A stretch of DNA of 64,000 bases from assembly GCF_016785085.1 (NCBI RefSeq), contig NZ_JAENHO010000012.1:124001-188000 (forward strand), in the 5' to 3' direction. The notes under the pieces were generated by a model that saw only the letters and a program-made list of their open reading frames with translations, ran no database searches and had not been told where the DNA came from. This document shows positions 15,206-23,590 of the stretch, in pieces (positions within the stretch are counted from its first letter, which is position 1; the number at the start of each line of letters is the position of its first letter). Origin of the DNA: Paractinoplanes lichenicola. GTDB taxonomy: Bacteria; Actinomycetota; Actinomycetes; Mycobacteriales; Micromonosporaceae. Position numbers and translations under genes: made by a program.

Positions 15206-15877
15206 CTAGCGACTCCCGGATGCCGGGCCGTCCAGCCCCGGCGGCAGGGTGCCGAAGGACGACTGCGCCATCAACTTGTGCAAATCAGAAGCGTCGCACC
15301 CGGGTCGGCTGGGATACGGGTCGCTGGGCGGCAGATCGTGCGACGCCCAGCGGCGAAGAACGGCTGGGTACGCCCGCACGCAGGAGTCGATGCACATGGT
15401 GGCCATGGAGGCCTCGCCGACCGGCGACCAGCCGCCCTCGAGCAACGCCGCCCGGTGGAAGAGCGCCGCTCCACAGACCGCGGTGCCGATAGCCAGGTCC
15501 TGCACATCTAGTTCTGGCGGGAGGGCATCCACCGGCCGGTCCCGCTCGGCGCATTCGCGTTGCATGGTTCCGTTCCGTATCCACGCCACGCAGACGCGTT
15601 GCCCGTAGACGACCGTCCGGGCGTAGAACACCTCGTACTCCGGCCCGGCGAAACCCTGCATGGCCAGCCGCTCGAAGAGGCGCCGGTCGGCCGTCCCGCA
15701 TTGATTGGCCGAGCGGTCGAGCAACACCGTGCTGCCGATCCCGAGCGCCTCAGCAGCGGAAGCGTCGCGCCCGTCATCGATCCGATGCCGCATCCGGACG
15801 TTGGCCCGTTTCACGCCTCGATCGGACTTCAGCGCATTACCCGGCCGGCGGCCCGCACCACCCGCGTGACTTCCCAT
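15206..15877 (-). CDS. Sigma-70-like protein lacking a visible region 4
   Basis: 223 aa. The central part (LFERLAMQGFAGPEYEVF, then LEGGWSPVGEASMATMCIDSCVRAYPAVLRRWA) resembles region 2 of a group of actinobacterial sigma-70-like proteins with a Gly-Gly-Trp and Ala-Ser-x-x-Thr signature. The sequence ends soon after (DGPASGSR) with no region-4 helix-turn-helix, and the canonical D-x-x-Q-(E/D) helix reads DVQDLAIGTAV. It may therefore be a degenerate sigma factor or a regulator that binds polymerase only. The ATG at 15877 is fixed by AAGGAG 8 nt upstream (15886-15891 on the minus strand). The family assignment is from memory of motifs and is moderate. Confidence 0.55.
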   Translation of the reverse strand: MGSHAGGAGRRPGNALKSDRGVKRANVRMRHRIDDGRDASAAEALGIGSTVLLDRSANQCGTADRRLFERLAMQGFAGPEYEVFYARTVVYGQRVCVAWIRNGTMQRECAERDRPVDALPPELDVQDLAIGTAVCGAALFHRAALLEGGWSPVGEASMATMCIDSCVRAYPAVLRRWASHDLPPSDPYPSRPGCDASDLHKLMAQSSFGTLPPGLDGPASGSR

Positions 15878-16069
15878 AGGTCGCGACTCCTTTCACATTC
15901 CGGCCCGCCCCGAGTCTCCTCGCCCCCACTGCCGCACCCCACACTCCGTCGCACTCGCCGGTAGTCCACAGCACCCATCCCCAGGTCGTCGCCCACCCCG
16001 GCACCCCACAATCACCCGTACGGAGTACGACTCCGCCGGCGGTGCACCTGAGACAACGCTGAGGAGCGT

Positions 16070-16115
16070 GTAAAGAAACTTTGACTCGGTGTCCGGCTTT
16101 CTTTACCTTGGGGGC
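16070..16115 (+). promoter_or_regulatory. Leaderless promoter with overlapping inverted-repeat operator
   Basis: -35 TTGACT (16081-16086), 17-bp spacer, -10 TACCTT (16104-16109), then 6 nt to the ATG at 16116. The perfect inverted repeat GTAAAGAAA (16070-16078) and TTTCTTTAC (16098-16106) brackets the -35 and overlaps the -10. Binding there would block polymerase. The coupled HTH gene at 16502 is the obvious repressor. Confidence 0.75.
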
Positions 16116-16505
16116 ATGACAACTCAGGAGCGGCGGGCGTGGAGCCTCGCCGTCACCGCCCTCATCGGTTACGCCGTCTATCTCGTGCTCGTGGCTGTGG
16201 ACATCTCGTACGTGCCGTCTCTCCTGTGGACAGTCGGCGGCGCGATAGTCGTCAACATCGCTGTGGACATCCTGTTCGGCGGCAACCAGAAGGCCGACCA
16301 GCGCGACCGGGAGATCGGCCGCTTCGGCGATCACGTCGGCCAGTCGCTGGTGGTCGCGGGCGCCGTCGCCGCGATGGTGATGGCCCTGTTCGAGGCCCGC
16401 TACTTCTGGATCGCCAACGTCATCTACCTGGCCTTCGTGCTCTCCGCGGTCCTCGGCTCGACCGCCAAGATCTTCGCCTACCGCAAGGGCTTCCACCCGT
16501 GGTGA
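16116..16505 (+). CDS. Four-helix integral membrane protein, partner of the HTH gene
   Basis: 129 aa. Hydrophobic segments at about residues 10-28, 34-53, 73-93 and 97-115, separated by a charged cytoplasmic-type loop (GNQKADQRDREIGRFGDH). It ends YRKGFHPW. Its function is unknown; proteins of this shape are commonly encoded just before a small YozG/Cro-type regulator. The stop codon overlaps the GTG of that regulator by 4 bp (GTGA), so the pair is translationally coupled. The promoter is leaderless and carries an operator-like inverted repeat. Confidence 0.8.
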   Translation: MTTQERRAWSLAVTALIGYAVYLVLVAVDISYVPSLLWTVGGAIVVNIAVDILFGGNQKADQRDREIGRFGDHVGQSLVVAGAVAAMVMALFEARYFWIANVIYLAFVLSAVLGSTAKIFAYRKGFHPW

Positions 16506-16726
16506 AGCCGACCCGCATCACCAATCAGATCCGCTCGCTGCGCTTCACCACCGGCGAGATGACCCAGGCCGAGCTGGCCGACCGCATCGGCGTGACCCGC
16601 CAGACGGTCATCGCCATCGAGCAGGGCCGCTACTCCCCCTCGCTCGAGGTGGCCTTCCGCATCGCGCAGGCCTTCGGCGTCGGCCTCGACGACGTCTTCC
16701 AATACCCGCCGGAGGAACCCGCATGA
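16502..16726 (+). CDS. Small XRE/Cro-type transcriptional regulator (YozG-like)
   Basis: 74 aa, essentially one helix-turn-helix domain: ITNQIRSLRFTTGEMTQAELADRIGV, recognition region TRQTVIAIEQGRYSPSLEVA and FRIAQAFGVGLDDVFQYPP. Such stand-alone HTH proteins usually repress their own operon. Start GTG at 16502 overlaps the upstream stop. The 9-bp inverted repeat at 16070-16106 in the operon promoter is the likely binding site. The MDR reductase gene begins 28 bp downstream and may belong to the same transcript. Confidence 0.88.
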   Translation: MKPTRITNQIRSLRFTTGEMTQAELADRIGVTRQTVIAIEQGRYSPSLEVAFRIAQAFGVGLDDVFQYPPEEPA

Positions 16727-16754
16727 CTATCCACACCCGAGGGGAGCGACTCGC

Positions 16755-17699
16755 ATGAAGGCCGTTGTCCACAACATGTACGGCGATGCCGACGTCCTGC
16801 ATCTTGATGACGTCCCCAAGCCCACCATCAAGCCCGACCAGGTCCTCGTACGAGTGCATGCCGCCGGGGTGGACCGGGGCGCCTGGCATGCGATGACCGG
16901 CCTGCCGCTGATCTCCCGCCTCGGCTTCGGCCTGCGGGGACCGCGCAACCGCACCCCCGGACTCGACCTGGCGGGCGTCGTCGCGGAGGTCGGCGATCAG
17001 GTCACCGACTTCAAGGCCGGCGACGAGGTCTTCGGCGAGGGTTCGAGCAGCTGGGCCGAGTACGCCAGGGTCAAGCCGTCGCGGCTCCTCCACAAGCCCG
17101 CGCACCTGTCGTTCGAGCAGGCCGCCGCCATCCCCACCTCGGGTGCGACCGCTCTCCACATGTTGACGCCGAAATCCACAGCCGCGCCGCGCCAGGTGCT
17201 GGTGATCGGCGCGGGCGGCGGCGTCGGCTCCTTCACGGTGCTGCTGGCCAAGTCCCAGGGCGACCAGGTCACCGCCGTCTGCAGCACTGCCAAGACCGAT
17301 GCCGTACGCCGTTTCGGGGCCGACCACGTCATCGACTACACCCGCGAGCCGCTCACCGGCTCGTACGACCTGATCGTCGACATCGCCGGTAACCGCCCCC
17401 TGTCCACACTGCGCGCGCTGCTCAAACCCACCGGCACCCTGTCCATAGCCGGCGGCGAGAACGGCGGCCGCTTCTTCGGCGGCCTCGAACGCAACCTGCA
17501 CGCGTTCGCCATCACCCCGTTCACCAAGCAGAAGCTCAGGGCCCCGATCGTGATAGCCGACCGGGACGATCTGACCGCCCTGACCGACATCCCCTCGCCT
17601 GTGGAAAGCACCTATCCCCTGGCCGACGCCGCCACTGCCATGCACCGTTTGGCCACCGGTCAGGTAGCCGGCAAAACAGTCCTGACAGTCACCCACTGA
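16755..17699 (+). CDS. NAD(P)-dependent MDR oxidoreductase
   Basis: 314 aa. A zinc-independent MDR protein: MKAVVHNMYGDADVLHLDDV opening, DQVLVRVHAAGVDRGAWH for the GroES-like fold, TPGLDLAGVVAEVG, and the Rossmann loop VLVIGAGGGVGSFTVLLAK. C-terminal AGKTVLTV is typical of the quinone oxidoreductase branch. It begins 28 bp after the HTH gene with GAGGGGAGCG as ribosome binding site, so the three genes 16116-17699 may form one operon. The substrate is probably a quinone or enone; this is inference from the subfamily. Confidence 0.88.
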   Translation: MKAVVHNMYGDADVLHLDDVPKPTIKPDQVLVRVHAAGVDRGAWHAMTGLPLISRLGFGLRGPRNRTPGLDLAGVVAEVGDQVTDFKAGDEVFGEGSSSWAEYARVKPSRLLHKPAHLSFEQAAAIPTSGATALHMLTPKSTAAPRQVLVIGAGGGVGSFTVLLAKSQGDQVTAVCSTAKTDAVRRFGADHVIDYTREPLTGSYDLIVDIAGNRPLSTLRALLKPTGTLSIAGGENGGRFFGGLERNLHAFAITPFTKQKLRAPIVIADRDDLTALTDIPSPVESTYPLADAATAMHRLATGQVAGKTVLTVTH

Positions 17700-17807
17700 C
17701 CAACGTCGAGCGGCCACACCCGATGCTCGGCAACGAGTTGGCGAACCTGTGGAAGATCTGCACAGTTTCGTCACCAACGGCTCGGCGGGGCGTGGTGGGG
17801 TTGAGCC

Positions 17808-18566
17808 GTGACCGATCAGATCGCGTACATGGATGACGCTGCCGCCACTGCCGTCGGGCGGGACTACAAGCGGCGCCTCCTGCAGCTGCTCGACGTTCGA
17901 GCCGGGCACTCGGTGGTGGATCTGGGGTGTGGACCGGGAACCGACCTCGGGGCGCTCGTGACGGCGTCCGGCGCCGACGGGAATGTCATCGGGGTCGATC
18001 GGGACCTGGGGATGCTGGCCGAGGCCGGACGACGGCACCCGGGCGTCCGCCTGCAAGAGGGGAATCTGACGGCGCTGCCGCTGGCGGACGGCAGCGTTGA
18101 TCGGGCAAGGGTTGATCGGGTGCTGCAACATGTTGATTCACCCGATCAAGCTGTCAATGAGGCCGCGCGGATCCTCAAGACGGGAGGGCTGCTGGCCGCG
18201 GCCGAGCCCGACTGGGACACCCTTGCCGTCGCCGATGAGGATCTCGAGACCAGCCGGGGTTTCGCGCGCTACTCGGCCGGACGGGTGCGAAATCCGGCCC
18301 TGGGACGCGACCTGGTTCGGCTGTGCACAACGGCGGGGCTGACGGTCCGCAGTGTCGAAGCGATCGCGGTGCTGTTCCGGGACTTCGGCACGGCGGACCG
18401 CATCCTGGGGCTGACCCGCAACAGCGAGCGCGCGATCGCGGACGGCGAGCTTTCACCGACGTACGGGAAAGCTTGGTTGCGACGACTCGAGGCGGGACCG
18501 GTCGTCGCCGGTTTCACGCTCTATCTGGTCGTAGCGGCGAAACCCGCTCGTGGCGGCGAAACCTGA
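17808..18566 (+). CDS. Class I SAM-dependent methyltransferase (UbiE/menaquinone-type)
   Basis: 252 aa. Motif I SVVDLGCGPGTDLGALV, motif II VIGVDRDLGMLAEAG, motif III ARILKTGGLLAAAEPDW. The order and the ALPLADGSVDRARVDRVLQH segment match PF08241/PF13847 methyltransferases acting on small molecules. It starts with GTG at 17808. The last codons (VVAAKPARGGET) are read from the first two units of a six-unit 16-19 bp repeat, so the C-terminal tail is repeat-derived. It is not obviously linked to neighbours. Confidence 0.85.
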   Translation: MTDQIAYMDDAAATAVGRDYKRRLLQLLDVRAGHSVVDLGCGPGTDLGALVTASGADGNVIGVDRDLGMLAEAGRRHPGVRLQEGNLTALPLADGSVDRARVDRVLQHVDSPDQAVNEAARILKTGGLLAAAEPDWDTLAVADEDLETSRGFARYSAGRVRNPALGRDLVRLCTTAGLTVRSVEAIAVLFRDFGTADRILGLTRNSERAIADGELSPTYGKAWLRRLEAGPVVAGFTLYLVVAAKPARGGET

Positions 18567-18632
18567 TCGTGGCGGCAAACTCTCGTCGTAGCGGCAAAGT
18601 GCCGTAGCGGCGAAGTCCCGTAGCGGCGAAAG
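18530..18632. repeat. 16-19 bp tandem repeat, six units, overlapping a methyltransferase gene 3' end
   Basis: CGTRGCGGCRAA-type units begin at 18530, 18549, 18568, 18587, 18603 and 18619. The first two are inside the coding sequence; the rest are intergenic. Confidence 0.88.
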
Positions 18633-18644
18633 CGAAGCCGGCGA

Positions 18645-18851
18645 TCACGCGGGCGCAGGAGCGGGCCCGGCGGCGAAGATGCGGGCGCAGATCTGGTCGA
18701 TGACGTCACACTTGGCCAGGTTGTAGTCGCCGGGCGCCGCGGCCGGCCGGCGCTTCGTGGTGGCGGAGAGGTCGCGGTCGTCCGGGTAGGTGCGGAGCCA
18801 GTCGCGGAAGAAAGCGCCGGGGACGCGCTCGCCCCCATTTGAGATGATCAA
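18645..18851 (-). CDS. Possible small hypothetical protein
   Basis: A 68-codon frame from a TTG start. The product would be Arg/Ala/Pro-rich (RVPGAFFRDWLRTYPDDRD; LAKCDVIDQICARIF). It would be divergent from the O-methyltransferase and would share its promoter. There is no ribosome binding site and no family I recognise. It could equally be chance in GC-rich DNA. Confidence 0.22.
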   Translation of the reverse strand: MIISNGGERVPGAFFRDWLRTYPDDRDLSATTKRRPAAAPGDYNLAKCDVIDQICARIFAAGPAPAPA

Positions 18852-18854
18852 TGC

Positions 18855-19871
18855 ATGCTGACGCCGACGCCCCTGATGGGCCTCGTAACCGGGTTCTGGA
18901 GTTTCAAGACGCTCGCGGCCGCGGTCGAGCTCGACCTGTTCACCAAGCTCCACAATGGCCTTACGCTCACCGTCGCGCAGGCCAAGCAGGAGCTCGGCTT
19001 GCCCGAGCGGCCCGCCGACCTGCTGCTCGCGGCGTGCGCATCGCTGGGTCTGCTGGAGAAGGACGGCGACGGCTACCGCAACAGCCCGCTGGCCGAGGAG
19101 TTCCTCGTGCGCGGCAAGCCCTACTACTTCGGCGGGCAGGTTTCCTACTGCGATCAGCGTACGTATCTGCCGTGGCACCGGATCGGCGAGGCGCTGCGCA
19201 CCGACCGGCCGTTGACGTGGGATCCGTCCACGCAGGACTCGATGTTCGACACGGCCGACCCCGAGATGCTGGAGAGCTTCTGGGGCGCCATGTACTCGAC
19301 GTCGATCTTCACCGCGCAGGCCCTCGGGCGCGCGATCGACCTGTCGGGCCGGCGCCGGCTGCTCGACGTCGGCGGCGGTTCGGGTGCGTACCCGATCGAG
19401 TTGTGCCGTTTGCTGCCTGAATTGAGCGCGACCGTGCTCGACCTGCCGCATGTGTGCGAGATCGCACAAGTGAACATCGAACGCGCGGACCTGAGCGGCC
19501 GGATCGGGACCCGGCCGGGCAACTTCCTCACCGACGCGCAGCTGCCGGACGGCCACGACGTCGTGCTGTTCAGCATGATCCTGCACGACTGGGACGAGCC
19601 GACGAACCAGGAGCTGCTGACCAAGGCGTACGCGGCCCTGCCGCCCGGCGGCCTGGTCGTCATCTCGGAGCTGCTGCTCAACGCCGACCGCACCGGTCCG
19701 GCCCCCGCCGCCCTGATGGGCCTGAACATGCTGGTCGAGACCGAGGGCGGCCGAAACTACTCGGACGCCGAATACGCGCAGTGGCTGACCCGGGCCGGCT
19801 TCACCGATGTGCGAACCGTGCACTTCGACGCCCCGGGCGCGAACGGCGCGGTAATCGCCACCAAGCCCTGA
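18855..19871 (+). CDS. O-methyltransferase, acetylserotonin/plant-type family
   Basis: 338 aa. An N-terminal dimerisation winged helix (GFWSFKTLAAAVELDLFTKL; ACASLGLLEKDGDGYRNSPL) is followed by a SAM-binding domain with LLDVGGGSGAYPIELCRLLP, a VLDLPHVCEIA acidic loop, FSMILHDWDEPTNQELL (candidate catalytic His) and AALPPGGLVVISELLL. This is the PF00891-type layout seen in secondary-metabolite O-methyltransferases. The acceptor is probably an aromatic or polyketide hydroxyl, but no biosynthetic cluster surrounds it here. There is no clear ribosome binding site; a GATGAT hexamer lies 6 nt before the ATG. Confidence 0.88.
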   Translation: MLTPTPLMGLVTGFWSFKTLAAAVELDLFTKLHNGLTLTVAQAKQELGLPERPADLLLAACASLGLLEKDGDGYRNSPLAEEFLVRGKPYYFGGQVSYCDQRTYLPWHRIGEALRTDRPLTWDPSTQDSMFDTADPEMLESFWGAMYSTSIFTAQALGRAIDLSGRRRLLDVGGGSGAYPIELCRLLPELSATVLDLPHVCEIAQVNIERADLSGRIGTRPGNFLTDAQLPDGHDVVLFSMILHDWDEPTNQELLTKAYAALPPGGLVVISELLLNADRTGPAPAALMGLNMLVETEGGRNYSDAEYAQWLTRAGFTDVRTVHFDAPGANGAVIATKP

Positions 19872-19994
19872 TTTTGACCGTGCGGTTGCGCCATCCCGCA
19901 CAAATGTGAACGGCTCGTGACCCAGCCCACTGTCAGCAACCTCCCAGCTCAGCCGAAGGCGAACCGGGTGTGTGGACCCAGTACCGTGGTCGCG

Positions 19995-21257
19995 GTGAAC
20001 TGGACCCGGAAGACGACGATCTCGGTCGTGGCGGCCCTCGTGGTCCTGGTTGTGGCGGTGGTCGTGTTCGTGCAGCGGGACTCCAACGGCAACGAGAACA
20101 ACGAGGCGACCCCGACCGGCGCGAGCAGCGCGACGCCGAGCGGCGAGGCAAGCCCGGCGGAGACGCCCTGGACAGGCAGCTGGGCGGTGGCCGTGCAGAA
20201 CGGCGGGCGCGCCTTCGACAAGCAGACCGTCCGGCAGATCATCCGCACGAGCATCGGCGGCGACACCGTACGCGTGAAGCTCTCGAACGAGTTCGGCAGT
20301 GACCCGCTGACCGTCAGCGCCGTCTATCTCGCTCAGCATCTGCAGGCGAACACGGTCGACGCGACCACGAACGCGCATGTGACGTTCAACGGCGGCGACT
20401 CGGTGACGATCGAGGCCGGGCAGACCACGGTGAGCGATGCTGTGCAGTTCGCCATGCCGGCGGGCGGCGACGTCTCGGTCAGCGCTTACGTGCCCGAGCG
20501 GATCGGCTCGGTGACCCAGCACGCGTTCGCAAATCGGCACAACTACGTCGCCGCGGGCAATCAGGCGACTCAGGCCACGCTGACGGGTGCGCAAACCTTC
20601 GACAACTACGCGTTCCTGGCCGGCGTGGATGTGCAGAACGCGGAGTCCGAGGGCGCGGTCGTCACGCTCGGCGCGTCGATCACCGACGGCTACGACTCGA
20701 CGTTCGGCGAGAACAGGCGCTGGCCCGACCAGCTGGCGCGGCGGCTGATCACGGCCAACCGCAACGTCGGAGTGCTCAACGCGGGCATCAGCGGCAACAT
20801 GCTGCTGAAGGACGGCGCCGGGCAGAGCGCCGTCAACCGGTTCGATCGGGACGTGCTGGCGCAGACCGGGGTGAAATGGGTCGTCTTCTCGGACGCCGCG
20901 ATCAACGACCTCGGCGACAGCAACCCGCCCGGCGGCGAGCAGCTCATCCAGGGCCTGCAGCAGCTCATCCAGCGCAGCCACGACGCCGGCATCAAGATCT
21001 TCTGCGCGACCCTGACACCGTACAAGGGGACGGACTACTGGTCGGAGCAGGGCGAGGCGGGCCGGGCGGCGGTCAACGACTTCATCAAGGGTGACGGCAG
21101 CGGCTGCGACGCGGTGATCGACCTCGACACGGCGATCCACGACCCGAACGACCCGCAGCGGTACAACAGCCGCTACAACACGGGCGACAGCCTGCACCCC
21201 AACGACGCCGGCATGGAGGCCATCGCGGCGGCCGTGGACCTCAACCTTTTCCGGTAG
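19995..21257 (+). CDS. Membrane-anchored SGNH/GDSL hydrolase
   Basis: 420 aa. A short N-terminal cytoplasmic patch, one signal anchor (ISVVAALVVLVVAVVVFVQ), a Ser/Thr/Pro-rich linker, then a beta-rich domain and the SGNH hydrolase. Block I is VVTLGASITDGYDST (Ser of GAS), block II has NAGISGNMLL, block III INDLG and block V SLHPNDAGMEAI with the catalytic Asp-x-x-His. It should act outside the cell on esters such as acetylated polysaccharides. The GTG at 19995 lies 7 nt after TACCGT (19982-19987), which favours this start over an in-frame GTG at 19917. It is convergent with the ABC-3C ATPase gene with 3 bp between. Confidence 0.86.
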   Translation: MNWTRKTTISVVAALVVLVVAVVVFVQRDSNGNENNEATPTGASSATPSGEASPAETPWTGSWAVAVQNGGRAFDKQTVRQIIRTSIGGDTVRVKLSNEFGSDPLTVSAVYLAQHLQANTVDATTNAHVTFNGGDSVTIEAGQTTVSDAVQFAMPAGGDVSVSAYVPERIGSVTQHAFANRHNYVAAGNQATQATLTGAQTFDNYAFLAGVDVQNAESEGAVVTLGASITDGYDSTFGENRRWPDQLARRLITANRNVGVLNAGISGNMLLKDGAGQSAVNRFDRDVLAQTGVKWVVFSDAAINDLGDSNPPGGEQLIQGLQQLIQRSHDAGIKIFCATLTPYKGTDYWSEQGEAGRAAVNDFIKGDGSGCDAVIDLDTAIHDPNDPQRYNSRYNTGDSLHPNDAGMEAIAAAVDLNLFR

Positions 21258-21260
21258 GGC

Positions 21261-23093
21261 TCAGAGCCGCACGACGATGTCGGAATCGGCCACGGGCGGC
21301 GGCGCGGTGTCGGCCACGATGATCTGCGCGCCCCGCCCCGGGCCGGTGAGCCAGCGGGCCAGGTGGCGATAGACGCGGACGACCACGCCGCCCTGGCCCA
21401 GGTTTTTCTGCGGGCTGTCGAGCATCAGGAAGCCCGGGTGCGACGAGCCGGTCTCCCAGGCCACCTCGAACAGGGCGAGCTGCCAGGCCAGGGCGATCAG
21501 CGTGCGCTCACCCGACGAGGCCGCCGAGTATGGCTTGTTGCGCGAGAACGGCGTGAGGTCGTCGGCCACCCGCGCCTCGCCGGCCCACGGGAAACGCCAT
21601 TCGCGCAGGATCTCGCGGTAGCGCTGGCTGACCCGGCGGATCATCGTGGCCCGCTCACCACCCGGGCCACCGGCCGCCGACTCCTCGCGCAAAGCGTCCA
21701 GTTGTGTGCGTAAACCGTCGACCGCGGCTGCGCGACCGTGCAGCACCGCGACCAGTCGCAGGCCGTCGACCGCACGCTGCAGGGTGACGGCGGCCTCCTC
21801 GCGGCGGCTGGCCAGGCTGTCGCGTTCCGCCAGGTACGGCGTCACCGCGGCGGCCGTGGCCGCGTCCACCTCGGCGGCCGCCCGCGCCTCGACCTGCTGG
21901 GCGTGCTCGGCCTCGGCCCGCAGCCTTGGGAGCTGCCGCTCCAGGTCGTCGAGGTATTCGGTCAGCTCGGCCAGCCGGGCCCGGGCCGAGCGCAGTTCGG
22001 CGCCGACGTCGGGCGGCCCGTGCCGCTCGAGGCCGGACAGGTCGGCCCGGCACGACACGCAGCGCCGCTCCCCCGGGGTCACCGGCGTCAGGCAGGACGG
22101 GCAGACGTCGAGGCGCATGGGCGGGAACAGCCGGCCGGCCTCGGCCAGCATGACGAACTTGCTCACATCCTCGGCGTACGTCGCGCGCAGCGACGTCATT
22201 CGCTCGACCTGGGTCTCGCGGTCGCGCAGCAACGCCGCGGCCTGCACGGCGGCGCCGGCCGCGGTCCGATGCCGTTCCCGCAGGTCGGCAGCGAAGGTCG
22301 TACCGGCCCGGGCCCGGGCGTCCAGGGCGGCGGTGGCCAGGGCACACTCGGCCAGCTCGGCCTTGGCCTCGCGTTCCAGCCGTTCCAGGTCGGCGGCGAC
22401 CCCCGGCTCGGCCTCGGTGACGACCGACTCGGCCACCGCGTACGCGTCGCGGGCCGCTCCGAGCCGGGCCTCGAGCACCCGGATGCGCCGGCCGAGCTCC
22501 GTCGCCCGGTCGTCGTGCACGTCGAACACGAGGTCGACGACCTGACGCAGCTTCAGGTGCTTCATCGGGACGTTCTCGAACAGCAGGTTGCGGTCGTCGA
22601 GGCGCTCGCTGGGCAGATAACACAGCGCCATCAGGTCGCGGAAGCTGAGCGCGTCGGTGTCGCGCAAACGCACACCTTCGAGCTTGCAATGCGACAGCAG
22701 CAGGCTGGACAGGCTGGCCGGGCCACCGGCGGGACGCAGCGGGCGACGCTCCGGCGAGGAGGCGTCACCGTCGTCCAGCCGGCCCCGGCACACGTACGCA
22801 TAAGTGGACGGCTCGCCGACCGCGCGCTCGATCAGATGCGGCGTGCCGGACAGGTCGGCCTCGAGCGTCACGGCGCGCACCCGGGGCAGGAAGTCGGGCG
22901 CCTGCGGGTGGTCGGAGGCCCCGAGGCAGTAGTCGACGAACTCGAGGATCGTGGTCTTGCCGGTGCCGAACCCGCCTGCGATGACCGACAGTGGACGGGT
23001 CAGCGCACCGTCACGGAAGTCCACATCGAACGTCTGGCCGTCGGCGTGCAAACGCAGACGCCGCAGCCGAATGCCGGCAACGTCAGGTCTCAT
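21261..23093 (-). CDS. ABC-3C-type SMC-like ATPase with zinc hook
   Basis: 610 aa. Walker A GGFGTGKT (40-47), long coiled coils (about 195-330 and 365-475) flanking a rubredoxin-like zinc hook C331-x2-C334 ... C345-x2-C348, ABC signature SSGER (526-530) and Walker B FLMLDSPQKNL (555-565). This is the Rad50/SMC plan in a compact form, as in the ATPases of ABC-three-component conflict systems. It is third in a cassette: its ATG overlaps the stop of the middle gene by 4 bp (23090-23093). It probably senses or bridges DNA or nucleoprotein and licenses the nuclease encoded first. It is convergent with the SGNH hydrolase. Confidence 0.85.
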   Translation of the reverse strand: MRPDVAGIRLRRLRLHADGQTFDVDFRDGALTRPLSVIAGGFGTGKTTILEFVDYCLGASDHPQAPDFLPRVRAVTLEADLSGTPHLIERAVGEPSTYAYVCRGRLDDGDASSPERRPLRPAGGPASLSSLLLSHCKLEGVRLRDTDALSFRDLMALCYLPSERLDDRNLLFENVPMKHLKLRQVVDLVFDVHDDRATELGRRIRVLEARLGAARDAYAVAESVVTEAEPGVAADLERLEREAKAELAECALATAALDARARAGTTFAADLRERHRTAAGAAVQAAALLRDRETQVERMTSLRATYAEDVSKFVMLAEAGRLFPPMRLDVCPSCLTPVTPGERRCVSCRADLSGLERHGPPDVGAELRSARARLAELTEYLDDLERQLPRLRAEAEHAQQVEARAAAEVDAATAAAVTPYLAERDSLASRREEAAVTLQRAVDGLRLVAVLHGRAAAVDGLRTQLDALREESAAGGPGGERATMIRRVSQRYREILREWRFPWAGEARVADDLTPFSRNKPYSAASSGERTLIALAWQLALFEVAWETGSSHPGFLMLDSPQKNLGQGGVVVRVYRHLARWLTGPGRGAQIIVADTAPPPVADSDIVVRL

Positions 23094-23590
23094 GGCGCGT
23101 CCTTCGATCGCGGAACCGGGTCGAGACATCGGCGGACGGTCTCCCTCAGTCTACGTCCGCTCAGCCGCCGCAGCCTGCGCAGCACGACCGCCGCCGCCGT
23201 CGTGTAGGAACGGGCATAAGCCGCGGAAATGCCCACCACCGCCTCCCGGCCGTCGCCGGTCAGCCGATACCGGATCCGGCCGTCGGCCACCGTCTCGGCC
23301 AGCCCCGCGCTGACCAGGGCGCTCAGGTCGCGGCCGAGCTGCTGCTGGCGGGTCGCGAGCAGCGGGCCGGCCCCGCCATAGCCGATCGCCCGGTCGTCGA
23401 ACCCGGCCAGCCGCAGCGCCGTACGGTCCGGGTCGCCGGCGTCACGGGCCAGCAGCAGCGGATAGCCGGCCAGGAAGTCGAAGATGCCCAGCCGCTCGGC
23501 GTCGAGACCCTCGGGCAGGTCGTGCTCGGCCAGCCCGAGCAGCAGCAGAAGCCGGGCACAGCGGAAGACCGCCAGGTCGTCGGGGGTCAC
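23090..23590 (-). CDS. ABC-3C middle-component-like winged-helix protein
   Basis: 166 aa. The N-terminal FRCARLLLLLGLAEHD, then IFDFLAGYPLLLA, and then QQQLGRDLSALVSAGLAETV with IRYRLTGDG look like a helical domain followed by a winged helix. This is the pattern of the small middle components that link nuclease-type effectors to SMC-like ATPases in ABC-3C systems. The GTG at 23590 overlaps the TGA of the nuclease gene by 4 bp, and its own TGA overlaps the ATPase ATG by 4 bp. The strict coupling argues for a fixed-ratio complex. The subfamily number of the middle component cannot be given without a profile search. Confidence 0.7.
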   Translation of the reverse strand: MTPDDLAVFRCARLLLLLGLAEHDLPEGLDAERLGIFDFLAGYPLLLARDAGDPDRTALRLAGFDDRAIGYGGAGPLLATRQQQLGRDLSALVSAGLAETVADGRIRYRLTGDGREAVVGISAAYARSYTTAAAVVLRRLRRLSGRRLRETVRRCLDPVPRSKDAP

